NCBI RefSeq assembly: GCF_002042885.1
Contig: NZ_MVFY01000010.1
Location: forward strand, 124,001-188,000
DNA: 64,000 bases
From: Citrobacter portucalensis
GTDB taxonomy: Bacteria; Pseudomonadota; Gammaproteobacteria; Enterobacterales; Enterobacteriaceae
Direction of reading: 5' to 3'
Below, one piece after another: positions 10,115-23,904 of this stretch (position 1 is the stretch's first letter; every line of letters begins with the position of its first letter). The position numbers were made by a program, and so were the translations under genes. The notes under the pieces are model-generated. The model saw only the letters and a program-made list of their open reading frames with translations, searched no databases and was not told where the DNA came from.

Positions 10115-10204
10115 ATGACACGCAAACCCCGTCGCCATGCTCTTGGTGTGCCCGTGCGCAACGGTCCAGATGGGAATCCCGCAGAGCCTGGGGAGGTTCA
10201 CTGA
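10115..10204 (+). CDS. Putative gltB leader peptide (29 aa)
   Basis: ATG at 10115, 29 codons, TGA at 10202-10204, one base before the gltB ATG at 10206. The product starts [17 protein letters not shown] and is strongly basic at the N-terminus. An SD-like GAGGTAA lies 5-11 bases upstream of the start codon. An old E. coli annotation, as I remember it, starts GltB with nearly the same [15 protein letters not shown] residues in frame with the enzyme; here the frames differ, so the peptide is separate. It may couple translation into gltB. Expression is inferred only. Confidence 0.5.
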   Translation: MTRKPRRHALGVPVRNGPDGNPAEPGEVH

Positions 10205-10205
10205 T

Positions 10206-13200
10206 ATGTTGTACGATAAATCCCTTGAGAGGGATAACTGTGGTTTCGGCCTGATCGCCCACATAGAAGGCGAACCTAGCCACAAGGTAGTGCGTACCGC
10301 CATACACGCACTGGCCCGCATGCAGCACCGTGGCGCAATTCTGGCCGATGGTAAAACCGGCGATGGTTGCGGTTTGCTGTTACAAAAACCTGACCGCTTT
10401 TTCCGCATCGTGGCGCAAGAGCGCGGCTGGCGTTTAGCTAAAAACTACGCCGTCGGCATGATCTTTTTAAATAAAGACGCTGAACTGGCTGCGGCTTCTC
10501 GTCGCATTGTCGAAGAAGAATTACAGCAGGAGACCCTGTCGATTGTCGGCTGGCGCGACGTGCCGACCAACGAAGGTGTTCTCGGTGAAATCGCCCTCTC
10601 CTCCCTGCCTCGTATCGAGCAAATTTTTGTCAACGCCCCTGCGGGCTGGCGTCCGCGTGATATGGAGCGTCGCCTGTTCATCGCGCGCCGTCGCATCGAA
10701 AAACGCCTCCAGGACGATAAAGACTTCTACGTCTGTAGCTTGTCGAACCTGGTCAATATCTATAAAGGTCTGTGTATGCCGGCGGATCTGCCGCGCTTTT
10801 ACCTGGATCTGGCGGATCTGCGTCTGGAATCGGCCATCTGCCTGTTCCACCAGCGCTTCTCCACCAATACCGTACCGCGCTGGCCGCTGGCGCAACCGTT
10901 CCGCTACCTGGCGCATAACGGTGAAATCAACACCATCACCGGCAACCGCCAGTGGGCACGCGCACGTACCTATAAATTCCAGACGCCACTGATCCCAGAC
11001 CTGCACGACGCCGCACCGTTCGTTAACGAAACCGGCTCCGACTCCAGCTCAATGGATAACATGCTGGAACTGCTGCTGGCTGGCGGGATGGACATTATCC
11101 GTGCCATGCGTTTACTGGTGCCGCCGGCCTGGCAGAACAACCCGGATATGGACCCGGAGCTGCGCGCGTTCTTTGACTTTAACTCCATGCACATGGAGCC
11201 GTGGGATGGCCCGGCGGGCATTGTTATGTCCGACGGCCGTTTTGCCGCCTGTAACCTTGACCGTAACGGCCTGCGTCCGGCGCGCTACGTCATCACCAAA
11301 GACAAGCTGATTACCTGTGCCTCTGAAGTTGGGATCTGGGATTATCAGCCGGATGAAGTCGTCGAGAAAGGTCGCGTCGGCCCTGGCGAGCTGATGGTTA
11401 TCGATACCCGCAGCGGGCGCATTCTGCACTCCGCCGAAACCGATGACGATCTGAAAAGCCGCCATCCGTACAAAGAGTGGATGGAGAAGAACGTCCGCCG
11501 TCTGGTGCCGTTCGAAGACCTCGCAGACGATCAGGTCGGCAGCCGCGAACTGGACGATGACACGCTCGCCAGCTATCAGAAACAGTTTAACTACAGTGCC
11601 GAAGAGCTGGATTCCGTGATCCGCGTGCTCGGTGAAAACGGTCAGGAAGCGGTCGGCTCAATGGGTGATGATACCCCGTTTGCGGTGCTCTCAAGCCAGC
11701 CACGCATCATTTATGACTACTTCCGCCAGCAGTTCGCGCAGGTGACTAACCCGCCGATCGACCCGCTGCGTGAAGCGCATGTTATGTCGCTGGCCACCAG
11801 CATCGGTCGTGAGATGAACGTCTTCTGCGAAGCCGAAGGTCAGGCACACCGCCTGAGCTTTAAATCGCCGATCCTGCTGTACTCCGATTTCACCCAGCTC
11901 ACCACCATGAAAGAGGAGCATTACCGCGCCGACCGCCTGGATATCACTTTCGACGTGACCGAAACCACGCTCGAAGAGACCGTCAAAGCATTGTGCGATA
12001 AGGCGGAACAGATGGTGCGTAACGGTACGGTGCTGCTGGTGCTCTCTGACCGTAACATCGCGAAAAACCGCCTGCCGGTTCCGGCACCGATGGCCGTAGG
12101 CGCAGTGCAAACGCGTCTGGTAGAACAAAGCCTGCGTTGCGACGCCAACATCATCGTTGAAACCGCCAGTGCCCGCGACCCGCACCATTTTGCTGTCCTG
12201 CTTGGCTTTGGCGCGACGGCCATTTATCCGTATCTCGCGTATGAAACGCTGGGACGACTGATCGACACTCAGGCGATTGCCAAAGATTACCGGACCGTGA
12301 TGCTGAACTACCGTAACGGCATCAACAAAGGTCTGTACAAAATCATGTCCAAAATGGGCATCTCGACCATTGCCTCTTACCGCTGCTCGAAGCTGTTTGA
12401 AGCCGTTGGTCTGCACGATGATGTCGTGGCGCTGTGCTTCCAGGGCGTGGTCAGCCGCATCAGCGGCGCAGGGTTTAGCGACTTCCAGCAGGATCTGCTG
12501 AACCTCTCCAAACATGCATGGCTGGCACGTAAACCTATCAGCCAGGGCGGTTTGCTCAAATACGTCCACGGCGGCGAATACCATGCCTACAACCCGGACG
12601 TGGTGCGCACGCTGCAACAGGCGGTACAAAGCGGCGAGTACAGCGACTATCAGGAATATGCCAAGCTGGTCAATGAGCGTCCGGCGGCCACGCTGCGCGA
12701 TCTACTGGCGATTACGCCTGGCGATGAAGCCGTAAGCATTAGCGAAGTAGAACCCGCGACCGAACTGTTTAAACGCTTTGATACCGCAGCTATGTCCATC
12801 GGCGCATTAAGCCCCGAAGCACACGAAGCGTTGGCCGAAGCCATGAACAGCATCGGCGGCAACTCGAACTCCGGTGAAGGCGGTGAAGACCCGGCGCGCT
12901 ATGGCACCAATAAAGTGTCGCGCATTAAGCAGGTTGCTTCCGGACGCTTTGGCGTAACCCCGGCGTATCTGGTCAACGCCGATGTCATCCAGATTAAAGT
13001 CGCTCAGGGCGCGAAACCTGGCGAAGGCGGTCAGTTACCGGGTGATAAAGTCACCCCGTACATCGCCAAACTGCGCTATTCGGTACCGGGCGTGACGCTG
13101 ATCTCCCCGCCGCCGCACCACGATATCTACTCTATCGAGGACTTAGCGCAGCTGATTTTCGACCTCAAACAGGTCAACCCGAAAGCGATGATCTCCGTGA

Positions 13201-14666
13201 AGCTGGTTTCCGAACCAGGCGTTGGCACCATCGCCACAGGCGTGGCGAAAGCCTATGCGGATCTGATCACCATTGCCGGCTACGATGGCGGTACCGGCGC
13301 AAGCCCGCTCTCCTCGGTGAAATATGCGGGCTGCCCGTGGGAACTCGGTCTGGTGGAAACCCAGCAGGCGCTGGTCGCTAACGGTCTGCGTCACAAGATT
13401 CGTCTGCAGGTTGATGGCGGTCTGAAAACCGGTGTCGATATCATTAAAGCGGCGATTCTGGGTGCGGAAAGCTTCGGCTTCGGTACCGGTCCAATGGTGG
13501 CGCTGGGCTGTAAATACCTGCGTATTTGCCACCTGAACAACTGCGCAACCGGCGTGGCGACTCAGGATGACAAACTGCGTAAGAATCACTATCACGGCCT
13601 GCCGTTCAAAGTGACTAACTACTTTGAATTTATCGCCCGCGAAGTCCGTGAGCTGATGGCGCAACTGGGTGTGAAGCGTCTGGTGGATCTGATTGGTCGT
13701 ACCGACCTGCTCAAAGAGCTGGAAGGGTTTACCGCCAAGCAGCAGAAACTGGAACTGTCTCGTCTGCTGGAAACCGCCGAACCGCATCCGGGTAAAGCGC
13801 TGCATTGCACCGAGAACAACCCGCCGTTTGATAACGGCGTGCTGAACGCTCAGTTGTTACAGCAAGCGAAACCGTTTGTCGACGAGCGCCAGAGTAAAAC
13901 CTTCTGGTTCGATATCCGCAACACCGACCGTTCCGTTGGCGCGTCGCTGTCGGGCTATATCGCGCAAACGCATGGCGATCAGGGGCTGGCGTCTGACCCA
14001 ATCAAAGCGCACTTCAGCGGTACCGCAGGCCAGAGCTTCGGCGTGTGGAACGCGGGCGGCGTGGAGTTGTATCTGACCGGTGATGCCAACGACTATGTCG
14101 GTAAAGGTATGGCGGGCGGTCTGCTGGCAGTTCGTCCTCCGGTTGGCTCTGCTTTCCGTAGCCATGAGGCGAGCATCATTGGTAACACCTGTCTGTATGG
14201 CGCCACCGGTGGCCGCCTGTTTGCCGCGGGTCGTGCAGGTGAGCGCTTTGCAGTACGTAACTCCGGCGCAATCACCGTGGTTGAAGGTATTGGCGACAAC
14301 GGCTGCGAATATATGACCGGCGGCATCGTCTGTATTCTCGGAAAAACGGGCGTCAACTTCGGAGCGGGTATGACGGGTGGATTCGCCTACGTGCTCGACG
14401 AAGACGGTGAGTTCCGCAAACGCGTGAACCCGGAACTGGTAGAAGTGCTGAACGTGGACTCGCTGGCTATCCACGAGGAACACCTGCGCGGTTTGATTAC
14501 CGAGCACGTACAGCATACCGGCTCTTCACACGGCGAAGAGATCCTGGCTAACTGGCCAGCATTCTCGGCGAAATTCGCGCTGGTAAAACCAAAATCCAGT
14601 GATGTGAAAGCACTGTTGGGTCACCGTAGTCGTAGCGCAGCAGAGCTGCGTGTGCAGGCGCAGTAA
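10206..14666 (+). CDS. gltB: Glutamate synthase (NADPH) large subunit
   Basis: GltB takes the amide group of glutamine and transfers it to 2-oxoglutarate to form glutamate, with electrons from GltD. The ATG at 10206 ([16 protein letters not shown]) puts Cys12 after an 11-residue propeptide, so it becomes the N-terminal nucleophile, and gives the known length of 1486. The N-terminal Ntn amidotransferase, central FMN-binding synthase barrel ([17 protein letters not shown]) and C-terminal beta-helix domain are present. [14 protein letters not shown] carries cysteines of the 3Fe-4S cluster. gltD follows after 12 bases. Confidence 0.98.
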   Translation: MLYDKSLERDNCGFGLIAHIEGEPSHKVVRTAIHALARMQHRGAILADGKTGDGCGLLLQKPDRFFRIVAQERGWRLAKNYAVGMIFLNKDAELAAASRRIVEEELQQETLSIVGWRDVPTNEGVLGEIALSSLPRIEQIFVNAPAGWRPRDMERRLFIARRRIEKRLQDDKDFYVCSLSNLVNIYKGLCMPADLPRFYLDLADLRLESAICLFHQRFSTNTVPRWPLAQPFRYLAHNGEINTITGNRQWARARTYKFQTPLIPDLHDAAPFVNETGSDSSSMDNMLELLLAGGMDIIRAMRLLVPPAWQNNPDMDPELRAFFDFNSMHMEPWDGPAGIVMSDGRFAACNLDRNGLRPARYVITKDKLITCASEVGIWDYQPDEVVEKGRVGPGELMVIDTRSGRILHSAETDDDLKSRHPYKEWMEKNVRRLVPFEDLADDQVGSRELDDDTLASYQKQFNYSAEELDSVIRVLGENGQEAVGSMGDDTPFAVLSSQPRIIYDYFRQQFAQVTNPPIDPLREAHVMSLATSIGREMNVFCEAEGQAHRLSFKSPILLYSDFTQLTTMKEEHYRADRLDITFDVTETTLEETVKALCDKAEQMVRNGTVLLVLSDRNIAKNRLPVPAPMAVGAVQTRLVEQSLRCDANIIVETASARDPHHFAVLLGFGATAIYPYLAYETLGRLIDTQAIAKDYRTVMLNYRNGINKGLYKIMSKMGISTIASYRCSKLFEAVGLHDDVVALCFQGVVSRISGAGFSDFQQDLLNLSKHAWLARKPISQGGLLKYVHGGEYHAYNPDVVRTLQQAVQSGEYSDYQEYAKLVNERPAATLRDLLAITPGDEAVSISEVEPATELFKRFDTAAMSIGALSPEAHEALAEAMNSIGGNSNSGEGGEDPARYGTNKVSRIKQVASGRFGVTPAYLVNADVIQIKVAQGAKPGEGGQLPGDKVTPYIAKLRYSVPGVTLISPPPHHDIYSIEDLAQLIFDLKQVNPKAMISVKLVSEPGVGTIATGVAKAYADLITIAGYDGGTGASPLSSVKYAGCPWELGLVETQQALVANGLRHKIRLQVDGGLKTGVDIIKAAILGAESFGFGTGPMVALGCKYLRICHLNNCATGVATQDDKLRKNHYHGLPFKVTNYFEFIAREVRELMAQLGVKRLVDLIGRTDLLKELEGFTAKQQKLELSRLLETAEPHPGKALHCTENNPPFDNGVLNAQLLQQAKPFVDERQSKTFWFDIRNTDRSVGASLSGYIAQTHGDQGLASDPIKAHFSGTAGQSFGVWNAGGVELYLTGDANDYVGKGMAGGLLAVRPPVGSAFRSHEASIIGNTCLYGATGGRLFAAGRAGERFAVRNSGAITVVEGIGDNGCEYMTGGIVCILGKTGVNFGAGMTGGFAYVLDEDGEFRKRVNPELVEVLNVDSLAIHEEHLRGLITEHVQHTGSSHGEEILANWPAFSAKFALVKPKSSDVKALLGHRSRSAAELRVQAQ

Positions 14667-16097
<1,431 letters not shown>

Positions 16098-16110
16098 TAC
16101 AGCCTCTTAA

Positions 16111-16142
16111 GGCATCTCATCTGCCCGGGTGGGTGAGATGCC
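16111..16142 (+). terminator. Hairpin after gltD
   Basis: GGCATCTCATC and GGTGAGATGCC form an 11-base stem with one mismatch, 13 bases after the gltD stop. No strong U-run follows, so it may end transcription weakly or protect the gltBD message. Confidence 0.5.
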
Positions 16143-16270
16143 AAATTCCTGCCGCAATACCGCCAAACCTGCCGATTAAGCCAGTCTGACAACACGTTTA
16201 GTAAACAGGGCAAATAACCTTAACACCCCAAACAGATCAATAGCATGAATAATAACCATGTAAAAATCAG

Positions 16271-16286
16271 ACGAAAACGTTTGCTT
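16271..16286 (+). promoter_or_regulatory. PurR-type operator upstream of codB
   Basis: ACGAAAACGTTTGCTT; its reverse complement AAGCAAACGTTTTCGT matches the PurR consensus ACGCAAACGTTTTCNT at all but one position. It lies 58 bases before the codB start. E. coli codBA is repressed by PurR with hypoxanthine or guanine, so control is likely preserved although the operon is at a different locus. Confidence 0.82.
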
Positions 16287-16344
16287 TACGTTGAGAACTG
16301 TATATTATGCGGCGGATTTTTTGGGCAAAATTCATGGAGGCGTT

Positions 16345-17595
16345 GTGTCGCAAGACAACAATTATAGCCAGGGCCCCGTCCCTCTGGCGGCGCGAAAAGG
16401 CGTAGTTCCACTAACATTTGTCATGTTGGGACTCACATTCTTTTCCGCCAGTATGTGGACCGGTGGCACACTCGGTACCGGTCTTTCTTATAATGATTTC
16501 TTCCTGGCAGTTCTCTTCGGTAATCTTCTCCTCGGTATTTACACTGCATTTCTCGGTTTTATCGGCGCAAAAACAGGGCTCTCAACCCACCTTCTGGCGC
16601 GTTACTCATTTGGTGTGAAAGGTTCATGGCTTCCCTCTCTGCTGTTAGGCGGCACACAGGTAGGCTGGTTTGGCGTTGGTGTGGCCATGTTTGCTATCCC
16701 GGTTGGCAAAGCGACGGGAATTGACGTCAATATCCTGATTGCGGTTTCCGGTCTGTTGATGACCCTGACCATCTTTTTTGGCATCTCAGCGCTGACCGTT
16801 TTATCTATCATCGCCGTGCCTGCCATCGTCGTACTTGGCAGCTACTCCGTCTGGCTGGCAGTGAGCGATGTCGGCGGTTTGGAGCATTTAAAAGCGATAG
16901 TGCCGCAAACGCCGCTGGATTTCTCCACCGCACTGGCGCTGGTAGTCGGCTCGTTTGTCAGCGCAGGGACATTAACCGCTGACTTCGTCCGTTTTGGCCG
17001 CAACGCCAAAGGCGCGGTGCTGATCGCCATGGTGGCGTTTTTCCTTGGCAACTCCTTGATGTTCATCTTCGGCGCTGCGGGCGCGGCTGCGGTTGGACAG
17101 GCGGATATCTCTGACGTGATGATTGCCCAGGGACTGCTGCTGCCCGCGATCATCGTTCTCGGCCTGAATATCTGGACCACCAACGATAATGCGCTGTACG
17201 CATCGGGCCTGGGATTTGCCAATATTACCGGCCTTTCCAGCCGTACGCTGTCGGTGGCTAACGGTATTATTGGCACACTGTGCGCGCTGTGGCTTTACAA
17301 TAACTTTGTCGGCTGGCTGACATTTCTGTCGGCAGCGATTCCCCCGATTGGCGGGGTGATCATCGCCGACTATTTGCTGAACCATCGCCGCTATGCCGAC
17401 TTCAGCAAAGCGCAATTTATTTCCGTAAACTGGATAGCGATCCTGTCCGTTGCACTGGGCATCGCCGCAGGTCACTATATTCCCGGCATCGTGCCCGTCA
17501 ATGCCGTACTCGGCGGCGTATTCAGCTATATCCTGCTGAATCCACTTTTCAATCGCAGCCTTGCTAAATCCCCGGAGGTCAGCCATGCAGAATAA
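16345..17595 (+). CDS. codB: Cytosine permease
   Basis: CodB is an NCS1-family proton/sodium-type symporter that brings cytosine through the inner membrane. I chose the GTG at 16345 because GGAGG sits 4 bases upstream and the product then starts [13 protein letters not shown], matching E. coli CodB; the open frame otherwise begins 18 codons earlier without support. The 416 residues hold about 12 hydrophobic segments, with the conserved [18 protein letters not shown] and [16 protein letters not shown]. It overlaps codA by 11 bases. Confidence 0.95.
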   Translation: MSQDNNYSQGPVPLAARKGVVPLTFVMLGLTFFSASMWTGGTLGTGLSYNDFFLAVLFGNLLLGIYTAFLGFIGAKTGLSTHLLARYSFGVKGSWLPSLLLGGTQVGWFGVGVAMFAIPVGKATGIDVNILIAVSGLLMTLTIFFGISALTVLSIIAVPAIVVLGSYSVWLAVSDVGGLEHLKAIVPQTPLDFSTALALVVGSFVSAGTLTADFVRFGRNAKGAVLIAMVAFFLGNSLMFIFGAAGAAAVGQADISDVMIAQGLLLPAIIVLGLNIWTTNDNALYASGLGFANITGLSSRTLSVANGIIGTLCALWLYNNFVGWLTFLSAAIPPIGGVIIADYLLNHRRYADFSKAQFISVNWIAILSVALGIAAGHYIPGIVPVNAVLGGVFSYILLNPLFNRSLAKSPEVSHAE

Positions 17596-18865
17596 TAACA
17601 TCACCATTCATCAGGCGCGTTTACAGGGACGTGAAGGGTTATGGCAAATCACGATTGAAAACGGGCGCTTTAGCCGTATTGAGCCTCAAGACGCAGCGAC
17701 GTTACCACAGGGTGAAGTGCTTGATGCTGAAGGCGGTCTGGCTATCCCACCGTTCGTTGAGCCACATATCCATCTGGACACTACACAAACCGCGGGCGAG
17801 CCGAGCTGGAATCAGTCTGGTACGCTGTTTGAGGGGATTGAACGCTGGGCTGAACGTAAGGCAATGCTCACTCACGAAGACGTCAAAGCGCGCGCCATGC
17901 AGACCCTGAAGTGGCAGATGGCCAACGGCATCCAGCATGTCCGTACTCACGTTGACGTTTCCGACCCAACGCTGACGGCGCTAAAAGCCATGCTGGAGGT
18001 GAAGCAAGAAGTCGCTCCGTGGGTAGAGCTACAGATTGTCGCGTTCCCCCAAGAAGGCATTCTTTCTTATCCCAACGGTGAAGCGCTCCTGGAGGAAGCC
18101 GTGCGTCTGGGCGCTGACGTCATTGGCGCGATCCCGCACTTTGAATTCACGCGTGAATATGGCGTAGAGTCGCTGCATAAGATTTTCGCTCTGGCGCAAA
18201 AATACGACAAACTTATCGACGTGCACTGTGACGAAATCGATGATGAGCAATCCCGCTTTGTTGAAACCGTTGCGGCGCTGGCGCATCGCTACAATATGGG
18301 CGAGCGCGTGACCGCCAGCCATACCACGGCGATGCATTCCTACAACGGCGCGTATGCTTCCCGTCTTTTCCGCCTGTTGAAAATGTCCGGCATTAACTTT
18401 GTCGCAAATCCACTGGTGAATATTCACCTGCAAGGGCGCTTTGACACTTATCCTAAGCGTCGTGGTGTTACGCGCGTCAAAGAGATGCTGGAAGCGGAGA
18501 TCAACGTCTGCTTCGGTCATGATGACGTCTTCGATCCGTGGTACCCGCTGGGCACTGCGAATATGCTGCAGGTGCTGCATATGGGATTACACGTGTGCCA
18601 ACTGATGGGATACGGACAAATTAACGATGGGTTGAACCTGGTCACCAGCCACAGCGCGAAAACCCTGCACCTGCAGGACTACGGTCTGAACGTGGGGAAT
18701 TCTGCGAATCTGGTGATTTTGCCTGCAGAAAATGGGTTTGACGCGGTTCGTCGCCAGACGCCTGCCCGTTATTCCATTCGTCATGGTCGAGTCATTGCCG
18801 AGACGGTCCCAAGCCAAACCACACTGCATCTGACGCAGCCAGAAACGGTGACGTTTAAGCGCTAG
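17585..18865 (+). CDS. codA: Cytosine deaminase
   Basis: CodA hydrolyses cytosine to uracil and ammonia for pyrimidine salvage and nitrogen supply. The 426 residues form an amidohydrolase barrel; metal and catalytic motifs are PHIHLD near residue 60, [12 protein letters not shown] (catalytic Glu), [10 protein letters not shown] and [13 protein letters not shown] (metal Asp). The start at 17585 ([10 protein letters not shown]) lies inside the end of codB, and a stem-loop follows the stop. In E. coli the orthologous pair is elsewhere on the chromosome. Confidence 0.96.
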   Translation: MQNNNITIHQARLQGREGLWQITIENGRFSRIEPQDAATLPQGEVLDAEGGLAIPPFVEPHIHLDTTQTAGEPSWNQSGTLFEGIERWAERKAMLTHEDVKARAMQTLKWQMANGIQHVRTHVDVSDPTLTALKAMLEVKQEVAPWVELQIVAFPQEGILSYPNGEALLEEAVRLGADVIGAIPHFEFTREYGVESLHKIFALAQKYDKLIDVHCDEIDDEQSRFVETVAALAHRYNMGERVTASHTTAMHSYNGAYASRLFRLLKMSGINFVANPLVNIHLQGRFDTYPKRRGVTRVKEMLEAEINVCFGHDDVFDPWYPLGTANMLQVLHMGLHVCQLMGYGQINDGLNLVTSHSAKTLHLQDYGLNVGNSANLVILPAENGFDAVRRQTPARYSIRHGRVIAETVPSQTTLHLTQPETVTFKR

Positions 18866-18879
18866 GTCGTTACATTCCA

Positions 18880-18910
18880 TGTCGGATGGCGTTAGCCCTG
18901 CCATCCGACA
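18880..18910. terminator. Palindrome between codA and nanQ
   Basis: TGTCGGATGGC and GCCATCCGACA form a perfect 11-base stem with a 9-base loop between two converging genes. The sequence resembles a REP unit and could serve as a two-way terminator, though the U-runs are poor. Confidence 0.6.
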
Positions 18911-18923
18911 CAGTCTCTCATTC

Positions 18924-20259
<1,336 letters not shown>

Positions 20260-20263
<4 letters not shown>

Positions 20264-20313
20264 GACGCCGCCTCATGCATCGTGGTGGCGCTCTGTAGCT
20301 CAAAGAACGACAT
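20260..20313 (-). pseudogene. nanE: nanE deletion scar, 17-codon ORF
   Basis: Between nanT and nanK, where ManNAc-6-phosphate 2-epimerase NanE (about 229 aa) is normally encoded, only 97 bases remain. They hold a ribosome site AAGGGAAG and an [20 protein letters not shown] whose stop overlaps the nanK ATG. The first residues recall NanE (MSLL.QL) and the end AAS recalls the C-terminus I remember from the Salmonella protein. This fits an internal deletion with both ends kept, but the homology is too short to prove; it could be an unrelated coupling peptide. Confidence 0.5.
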
Positions 20314-20331
20314 ATTCTTCCCTTACGGCTA

Positions 20332-20354
20332 TTGCCCGGTTCAGCACCGGGCAA
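20332..20354. repeat. Hairpin after nanT
   Basis: TTGCCCGGT, the 5-base loop TCAGC and ACCGGGCAA form a perfect 9-base stem 5 bases past the nanT stop. It may stabilise the upstream nanAT part of the transcript. Confidence 0.6.
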
Positions 20355-20359
20355 CTGGA

Positions 20360-21850
20360 TTAACTTTTGGATTTCACCATAGTGCTTTTGTCACCGCCGA
20401 ACGGCACGGCACCGCTAAACGGTCGACCATCAATGGCATCATGCGTACGCAACGCTTCAGGACGCAGCCAGCGCTGTACACGGGACGGCATATCAAGACC
20501 AATCAGCAGGATCACTACAAATGTCAGGCCGAAAGAGAGCGATCCCAGCGCGGTACCCAGATCCAGACGTTGGGCAATCAGCGCGCCGATGATCGGTGCC
20601 AGAGCCCCGCCCAGTGCGCCTACGTTATAGGTGAAGCCCAGTCCCGCCGCACGCTGATCGGTATCGAAATAACCGCCAATCAGTTTTGGTAAGATCCCGG
20701 AGATCCCCTGGCCGAGCATTTGTTGGAAAAACAGCAGCAAACCCAGTACCCAGACGTTTGAACCGCCTATCGCAAACACCGGAATAATCAGCAACTGCGA
20801 GGCCAGCAGACTGCAGACATAAGCTTTACGCGTGCCCAGCCAGTCACCAAGAAAACCGCCGACGCAACACCCAACCGCCGCACCAAAACCGCTAAAGAAG
20901 AGCACTCTGGCCACCGTGGAAGGATCGTACAGCAGTTCGGTTTTCAGATAGGTTGGCAACAGCGCCTGAATCGGCCACGAGTACAGGAAGGCGAATAGCA
21001 CGACCACCATCAGCATCACGCCCGTCGGCCAGCGTTTCCCGCTGCTTTGCACCATAAAGCTAATGAAGATAAAGGCGCATATCAGTCCAAGAACCGCCAC
21101 GATAGCCGCATTTTGCAGGTTGCCAGCAAAGCAGAACCACAGCGCAGTTGCAGCGGCGAGCGTCATCAGAATATTAATTACCCGATGCTCGCCCCGGTAG
21201 AGAATGTCCACCATCGTGCGCACTGGCGCTTTGCCTTCGTGTTTCTCTTTCCAGTCTTCCGCTTCCGGAATATTTTTACGCAGCCAGAGGGCGAAGATAA
21301 TTGGCAGGATGCCGATGAAGAACAGCGCGCGCCATCCCCAGACCGGGACCACCAGACTGTAAACCTGGGCGGCGATCACGGCACCAACGGAAAAGCCGGA
21401 AATCAGGAAACCACTGGCTTTGTTTCGCAGGTGTTTAGGCCAACTTTCAATAACATAGGTTGCGCTGGAACCATACTCACCGGCCATTCCCATACCGATA
21501 ACCAGGCGGGCGATAAACATGGTGGTGTAGCCCGGCGCGAAACCGCAGGCCAGCGTTCCCACAGAGAACAGAATGATGCTGGTGACCATTGCCAAGCGGC
21601 GTCCGTAGCGGTCGCCCATTGCCCCCAGCATTAACCCGCCAAACCAACGGGAGATAAAGGCGGCCGAGATCAGGCTGGCAGCCTGCACCGTCGTCAGTCC
21701 GAATTCGCCCTGCACTTCTGTCAGCACCAGGGCGATTAACACAAAATCGAAACCATCAAGCAAATATCCCAGCCAGGCGGCGGAAAATGCCCGCCATTGT
21801 GCCCGATTGAGATGGCGATACCACGGGATGCTTTGGGTAGAAGTACTCAT
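20360..21850 (-). CDS. nanT: Sialic acid transporter NanT
   Basis: NanT is a proton symporter of the major facilitator family that imports N-acetylneuraminic acid. The 496 residues contain the MFS loop motif [14 protein letters not shown] between helices 2 and 3, and about 14 hydrophobic segments, two more than a plain MFS protein, as known for NanT. The N-terminus [23 protein letters not shown] is cytoplasmic. It follows nanA, with a REP element between them. Confidence 0.96.
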   Translation of the reverse strand: MSTSTQSIPWYRHLNRAQWRAFSAAWLGYLLDGFDFVLIALVLTEVQGEFGLTTVQAASLISAAFISRWFGGLMLGAMGDRYGRRLAMVTSIILFSVGTLACGFAPGYTTMFIARLVIGMGMAGEYGSSATYVIESWPKHLRNKASGFLISGFSVGAVIAAQVYSLVVPVWGWRALFFIGILPIIFALWLRKNIPEAEDWKEKHEGKAPVRTMVDILYRGEHRVINILMTLAAATALWFCFAGNLQNAAIVAVLGLICAFIFISFMVQSSGKRWPTGVMLMVVVLFAFLYSWPIQALLPTYLKTELLYDPSTVARVLFFSGFGAAVGCCVGGFLGDWLGTRKAYVCSLLASQLLIIPVFAIGGSNVWVLGLLLFFQQMLGQGISGILPKLIGGYFDTDQRAAGLGFTYNVGALGGALAPIIGALIAQRLDLGTALGSLSFGLTFVVILLIGLDMPSRVQRWLRPEALRTHDAIDGRPFSGAVPFGGDKSTMVKSKS

Positions 21851-21881
21851 TTTACTCTCCCGACGATTTTTGTTGTTGTGC

Positions 21882-21952
21882 CGGGTGGTGGCTTTGCCTT
21901 ACCCGGCCTACGGTCGAAAATCCAGGCCGGGCAAGCGAAACGCCCCCGGCGA
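21882..21952. repeat. REP/BIME between nanA and nanT
   Basis: GCCGGGTGGTGGCTTTGCC with TTACCCGGCC, then GGCCGGGCAAGCG with CCCCCGGC, are two REP-like palindromes within the operon. Such elements often lower expression of distal genes or protect the proximal message. Confidence 0.8.
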
Positions 21953-21959
21953 CCCGTGA

Positions 21960-22853
21960 TTACGCCTTTTCCGCCAGCAGTTGGTTTGCCAGCGCTTTCA
22001 GTTCCGGCAGATAGTGTTCATCTACCGGGGCAAAGGGTTTACGGCACAGTGGGACAGAAACCACATCCATATAGTGCAATACTGTTTTCAGGCCGCGGAA
22101 CACGCCAACCTTAATAAGCAGATCGATAACCTTATTGCACTCGGTTTGCAGCTTTTGCGCCGTGCGGATGTCACCTTCTTTGAGCGCTTTCACAATTCCC
22201 TGATAGCGCCACCCCATGATGTTGTAAGTGCTACCGATACCGCCATCTGCGCCCGCAAGCAGTCCGGAAGCAAAGATCTCGTCATAGCCGTTATAAAGCA
22301 CCAGATCGGGATGAGCGCGGCGGATCTGTTCCATCTGATAGAGATCGCCCGAAGTTTGCTTCAGTGCGCCAACGCCTGGCAGCGTTACCAGCGTGTTGAT
22401 CTGATCCAGCGTCAGTTTTACGCCGCTCAGCGCCGGGATGTTATAGACCACCATCGGCAATCCATTAGCTGAATCAATAATTGCGCGGTAGTGGTCGCAA
22501 TGCTCTTCAAAGCTGAACGGATAGTAAAACGGCGTGACGGCCGAAACGGCATCAAAGCCGTAACGATGCGCGGCGCTCGCCAGCTGTTGGCTTTCTTCGG
22601 TGCTCACCGTGCCAACATGGGCGATCAGCGTCACCTTACCTTTCGCCTCTTCGGCAACAATTTCCAGCACCTGCTCTCTTTCAACGCGGTTTTGGACAAA
22701 GGCCTCACCCGTTGAGCCACCGACATAGAGCCCGTCTACACCCTGACCAATGTTGAAACGCACCAGGCGGCGCAAACTCTCGATGTCCAGTCTCTGTTGG
22801 TTATCGAATGGGGTTAACAACGCTGGCATTACGCCTTTTAAATCTCTTGCCAT
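21960..22853 (-). CDS. nanA: N-acetylneuraminate lyase
   Basis: NanA splits sialic acid into ManNAc and pyruvate. The 297 residues match the (beta/alpha)8 DapA family: the pyruvate-binding GGSTGE, Tyr in [11 protein letters not shown] and the Schiff-base lysine in [10 protein letters not shown] are all present. It is the first gene of the nan operon, with the NanR operator 37 bases upstream of its start. Confidence 0.97.
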   Translation of the reverse strand: MARDLKGVMPALLTPFDNQQRLDIESLRRLVRFNIGQGVDGLYVGGSTGEAFVQNRVEREQVLEIVAEEAKGKVTLIAHVGTVSTEESQQLASAAHRYGFDAVSAVTPFYYPFSFEEHCDHYRAIIDSANGLPMVVYNIPALSGVKLTLDQINTLVTLPGVGALKQTSGDLYQMEQIRRAHPDLVLYNGYDEIFASGLLAGADGGIGSTYNIMGWRYQGIVKALKEGDIRTAQKLQTECNKVIDLLIKVGVFRGLKTVLHYMDVVSVPLCRKPFAPVDEHYLPELKALANQLLAEKA

Positions 22854-22889
22854 AACGACCTCTGACGATGATTAGTGTTATCTAACTGC

Positions 22890-22911
22890 ATACCTTTATA
22901 CCTGTTATACC
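22890..22911 (-). promoter_or_regulatory. NanR operator of the nan operon
   Basis: Read on the minus strand this is three GGTATA-type repeats: GGTATA-AC-AGGTATA-AA-GGTAT. This is the known NanR binding array, where three repeats allow co-operative binding of repressor dimers that sialic acid releases. It lies immediately upstream of nanA. Confidence 0.93.
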
Positions 22912-22950
22912 AGATCAAATAAGCAGCAATACAATACAGAACGCTTATAG

Positions 22951-22966
22951 TGCGATCTACTTCACT
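22951..22966. promoter_or_regulatory. CRP-like site upstream of nanA
   Basis: TGCGA-TCTACT-TCACT fits the TGTGA-N6-TCACA pattern with one mismatch in each half. It lies about 40 bases upstream of the NanR repeats, where CRP acts on the E. coli nan promoter. The ERIC element starts at the next base. Confidence 0.6.
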
Positions 22967-23091
22967 AAACACTTCATCCTTCGAGCCGCCTCTGCGTTAG
23001 CTGCGTTCGCTCACCCCTGTCACATAGTTATCTATGCTCCAGGGAACTCGCTCTCTTGCCGCCTTGATGCAACTTGAATGATTTTGTGTTT
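22967..23091. repeat. ERIC (IRU) element
   Basis: The 125-base segment carries the ERIC core CTGCGTTCGCTCACCCCTGT...CTCCAGGGAACTCGCT and CTTGCCGCCTTGATGCAACTTGAA, with inverted ends AAACAC/GTGTTT. This agrees with the 127-base enterobacterial intergenic repeat consensus I remember. It sits between nanR and the nan promoter. Confidence 0.88.
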
Positions 23092-23112
23092 AAACGATCG
23101 TCGGGATCGCGA

Positions 23113-23904
23113 TCACTTACGCAACTTTTTACTTTTGCTGAAGGCATGCCAGGTCGCGGAAACGCTATTGAGGTGTTCTTGCAGTGCGCGGTCAGCTTCT
23201 TCAGGATCGCGCTGGCGAATTGCGTCGACAATCGCGATATGCTGCTGATAACTCACGTTGTTGTGCTCATACAACTCTTGATCGGCGACGGTCGGACGGG
23301 CGGCAATCAGCCAGTCTAACAGCGCAACATGGATAGCCATAAAGATAGGATTGCCCGGGATCTCAGCCAGTACACGGTGAAAATCAACGTCCGAGCGGAT
23401 GAACAACGTATTGTCATCGAGCGACTGGCTGTTGATCTCCAGTGCTTTAGCCAGTCTGTCGATTTGCTCATCTGTCGCATGTTCGGCAGCGTATCGTACC
23501 AGGCTGGATTCAAAGAACAGTCTCAACTGCTCGAAGTGGGCAATGCCGCCGGGATGTGCGAGGAAATCTTTCGCCATACCAGACAGCTCGCTGATGATGG
23601 TATCAGCTGAAGGACGCGAAACGCGGGCGCGCTCGCCGTTGTTGATTTGTACCAGACCTTTGCGTTTTAACGCGGCCAGCGCTTCTCGTACTGAAGGACG
23701 GCCCACGTTAAAGAAGGCCATCAGCTCCCGCTCAGACGGCAACTGTTCGCCCTCGCCAAATTCCCGACGACGAATCATCTGCTCCAGTTCTTCTTCAACC
23801 ATTTCAGACAGTTTTTTACGCGCCAACGGGCGATTGCGTAAGCTACGGCCAATGGTGGATGGAGAGTCTTCAGCTTGCGAATCAAATGCGTTCATAGGGT
23901 CCAT
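23113..23904 (-). CDS. nanR: Transcriptional repressor NanR
   Basis: NanR is a FadR/GntR-family repressor of sialic acid genes. The 263 residues have a winged helix-turn-helix with [30 protein letters not shown] at about 58-87, and a C-terminal all-helical effector domain with conserved Asp/His of the metal site ([16 protein letters not shown] and [10 protein letters not shown]). The N-terminal extension of about 30 residues, needed for co-operative DNA binding in E. coli NanR, is present. It is read in the same direction as the nan operon but separated by ERIC and promoter. Confidence 0.96.
   Translation of the reverse strand: MDPMNAFDSQAEDSPSTIGRSLRNRPLARKKLSEMVEEELEQMIRRREFGEGEQLPSERELMAFFNVGRPSVREALAALKRKGLVQINNGERARVSRPSADTIISELSGMAKDFLAHPGGIAHFEQLRLFFESSLVRYAAEHATDEQIDRLAKALEINSQSLDDNTLFIRSDVDFHRVLAEIPGNPIFMAIHVALLDWLIAARPTVADQELYEHNNVSYQQHIAIVDAIRQRDPEEADRALQEHLNSVSATWHAFSKSKKLRK

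Noticed and set aside
9865-10408. Minus-strand open frames upstream of and within gltB
   Set aside because: Overlap the gltB start and leader without ribosome sites or similarity; their existence reflects codon bias.
11691-12629. 312-codon open frame on the minus strand inside gltB
   Set aside because: It is antisense to a fully supported gltB, has no recognisable domain and follows from the high GC and codon bias of gltB.
20372-21634. Plus-strand open frames inside nanT
   Set aside because: Antisense to the conserved MFS transporter; no support.
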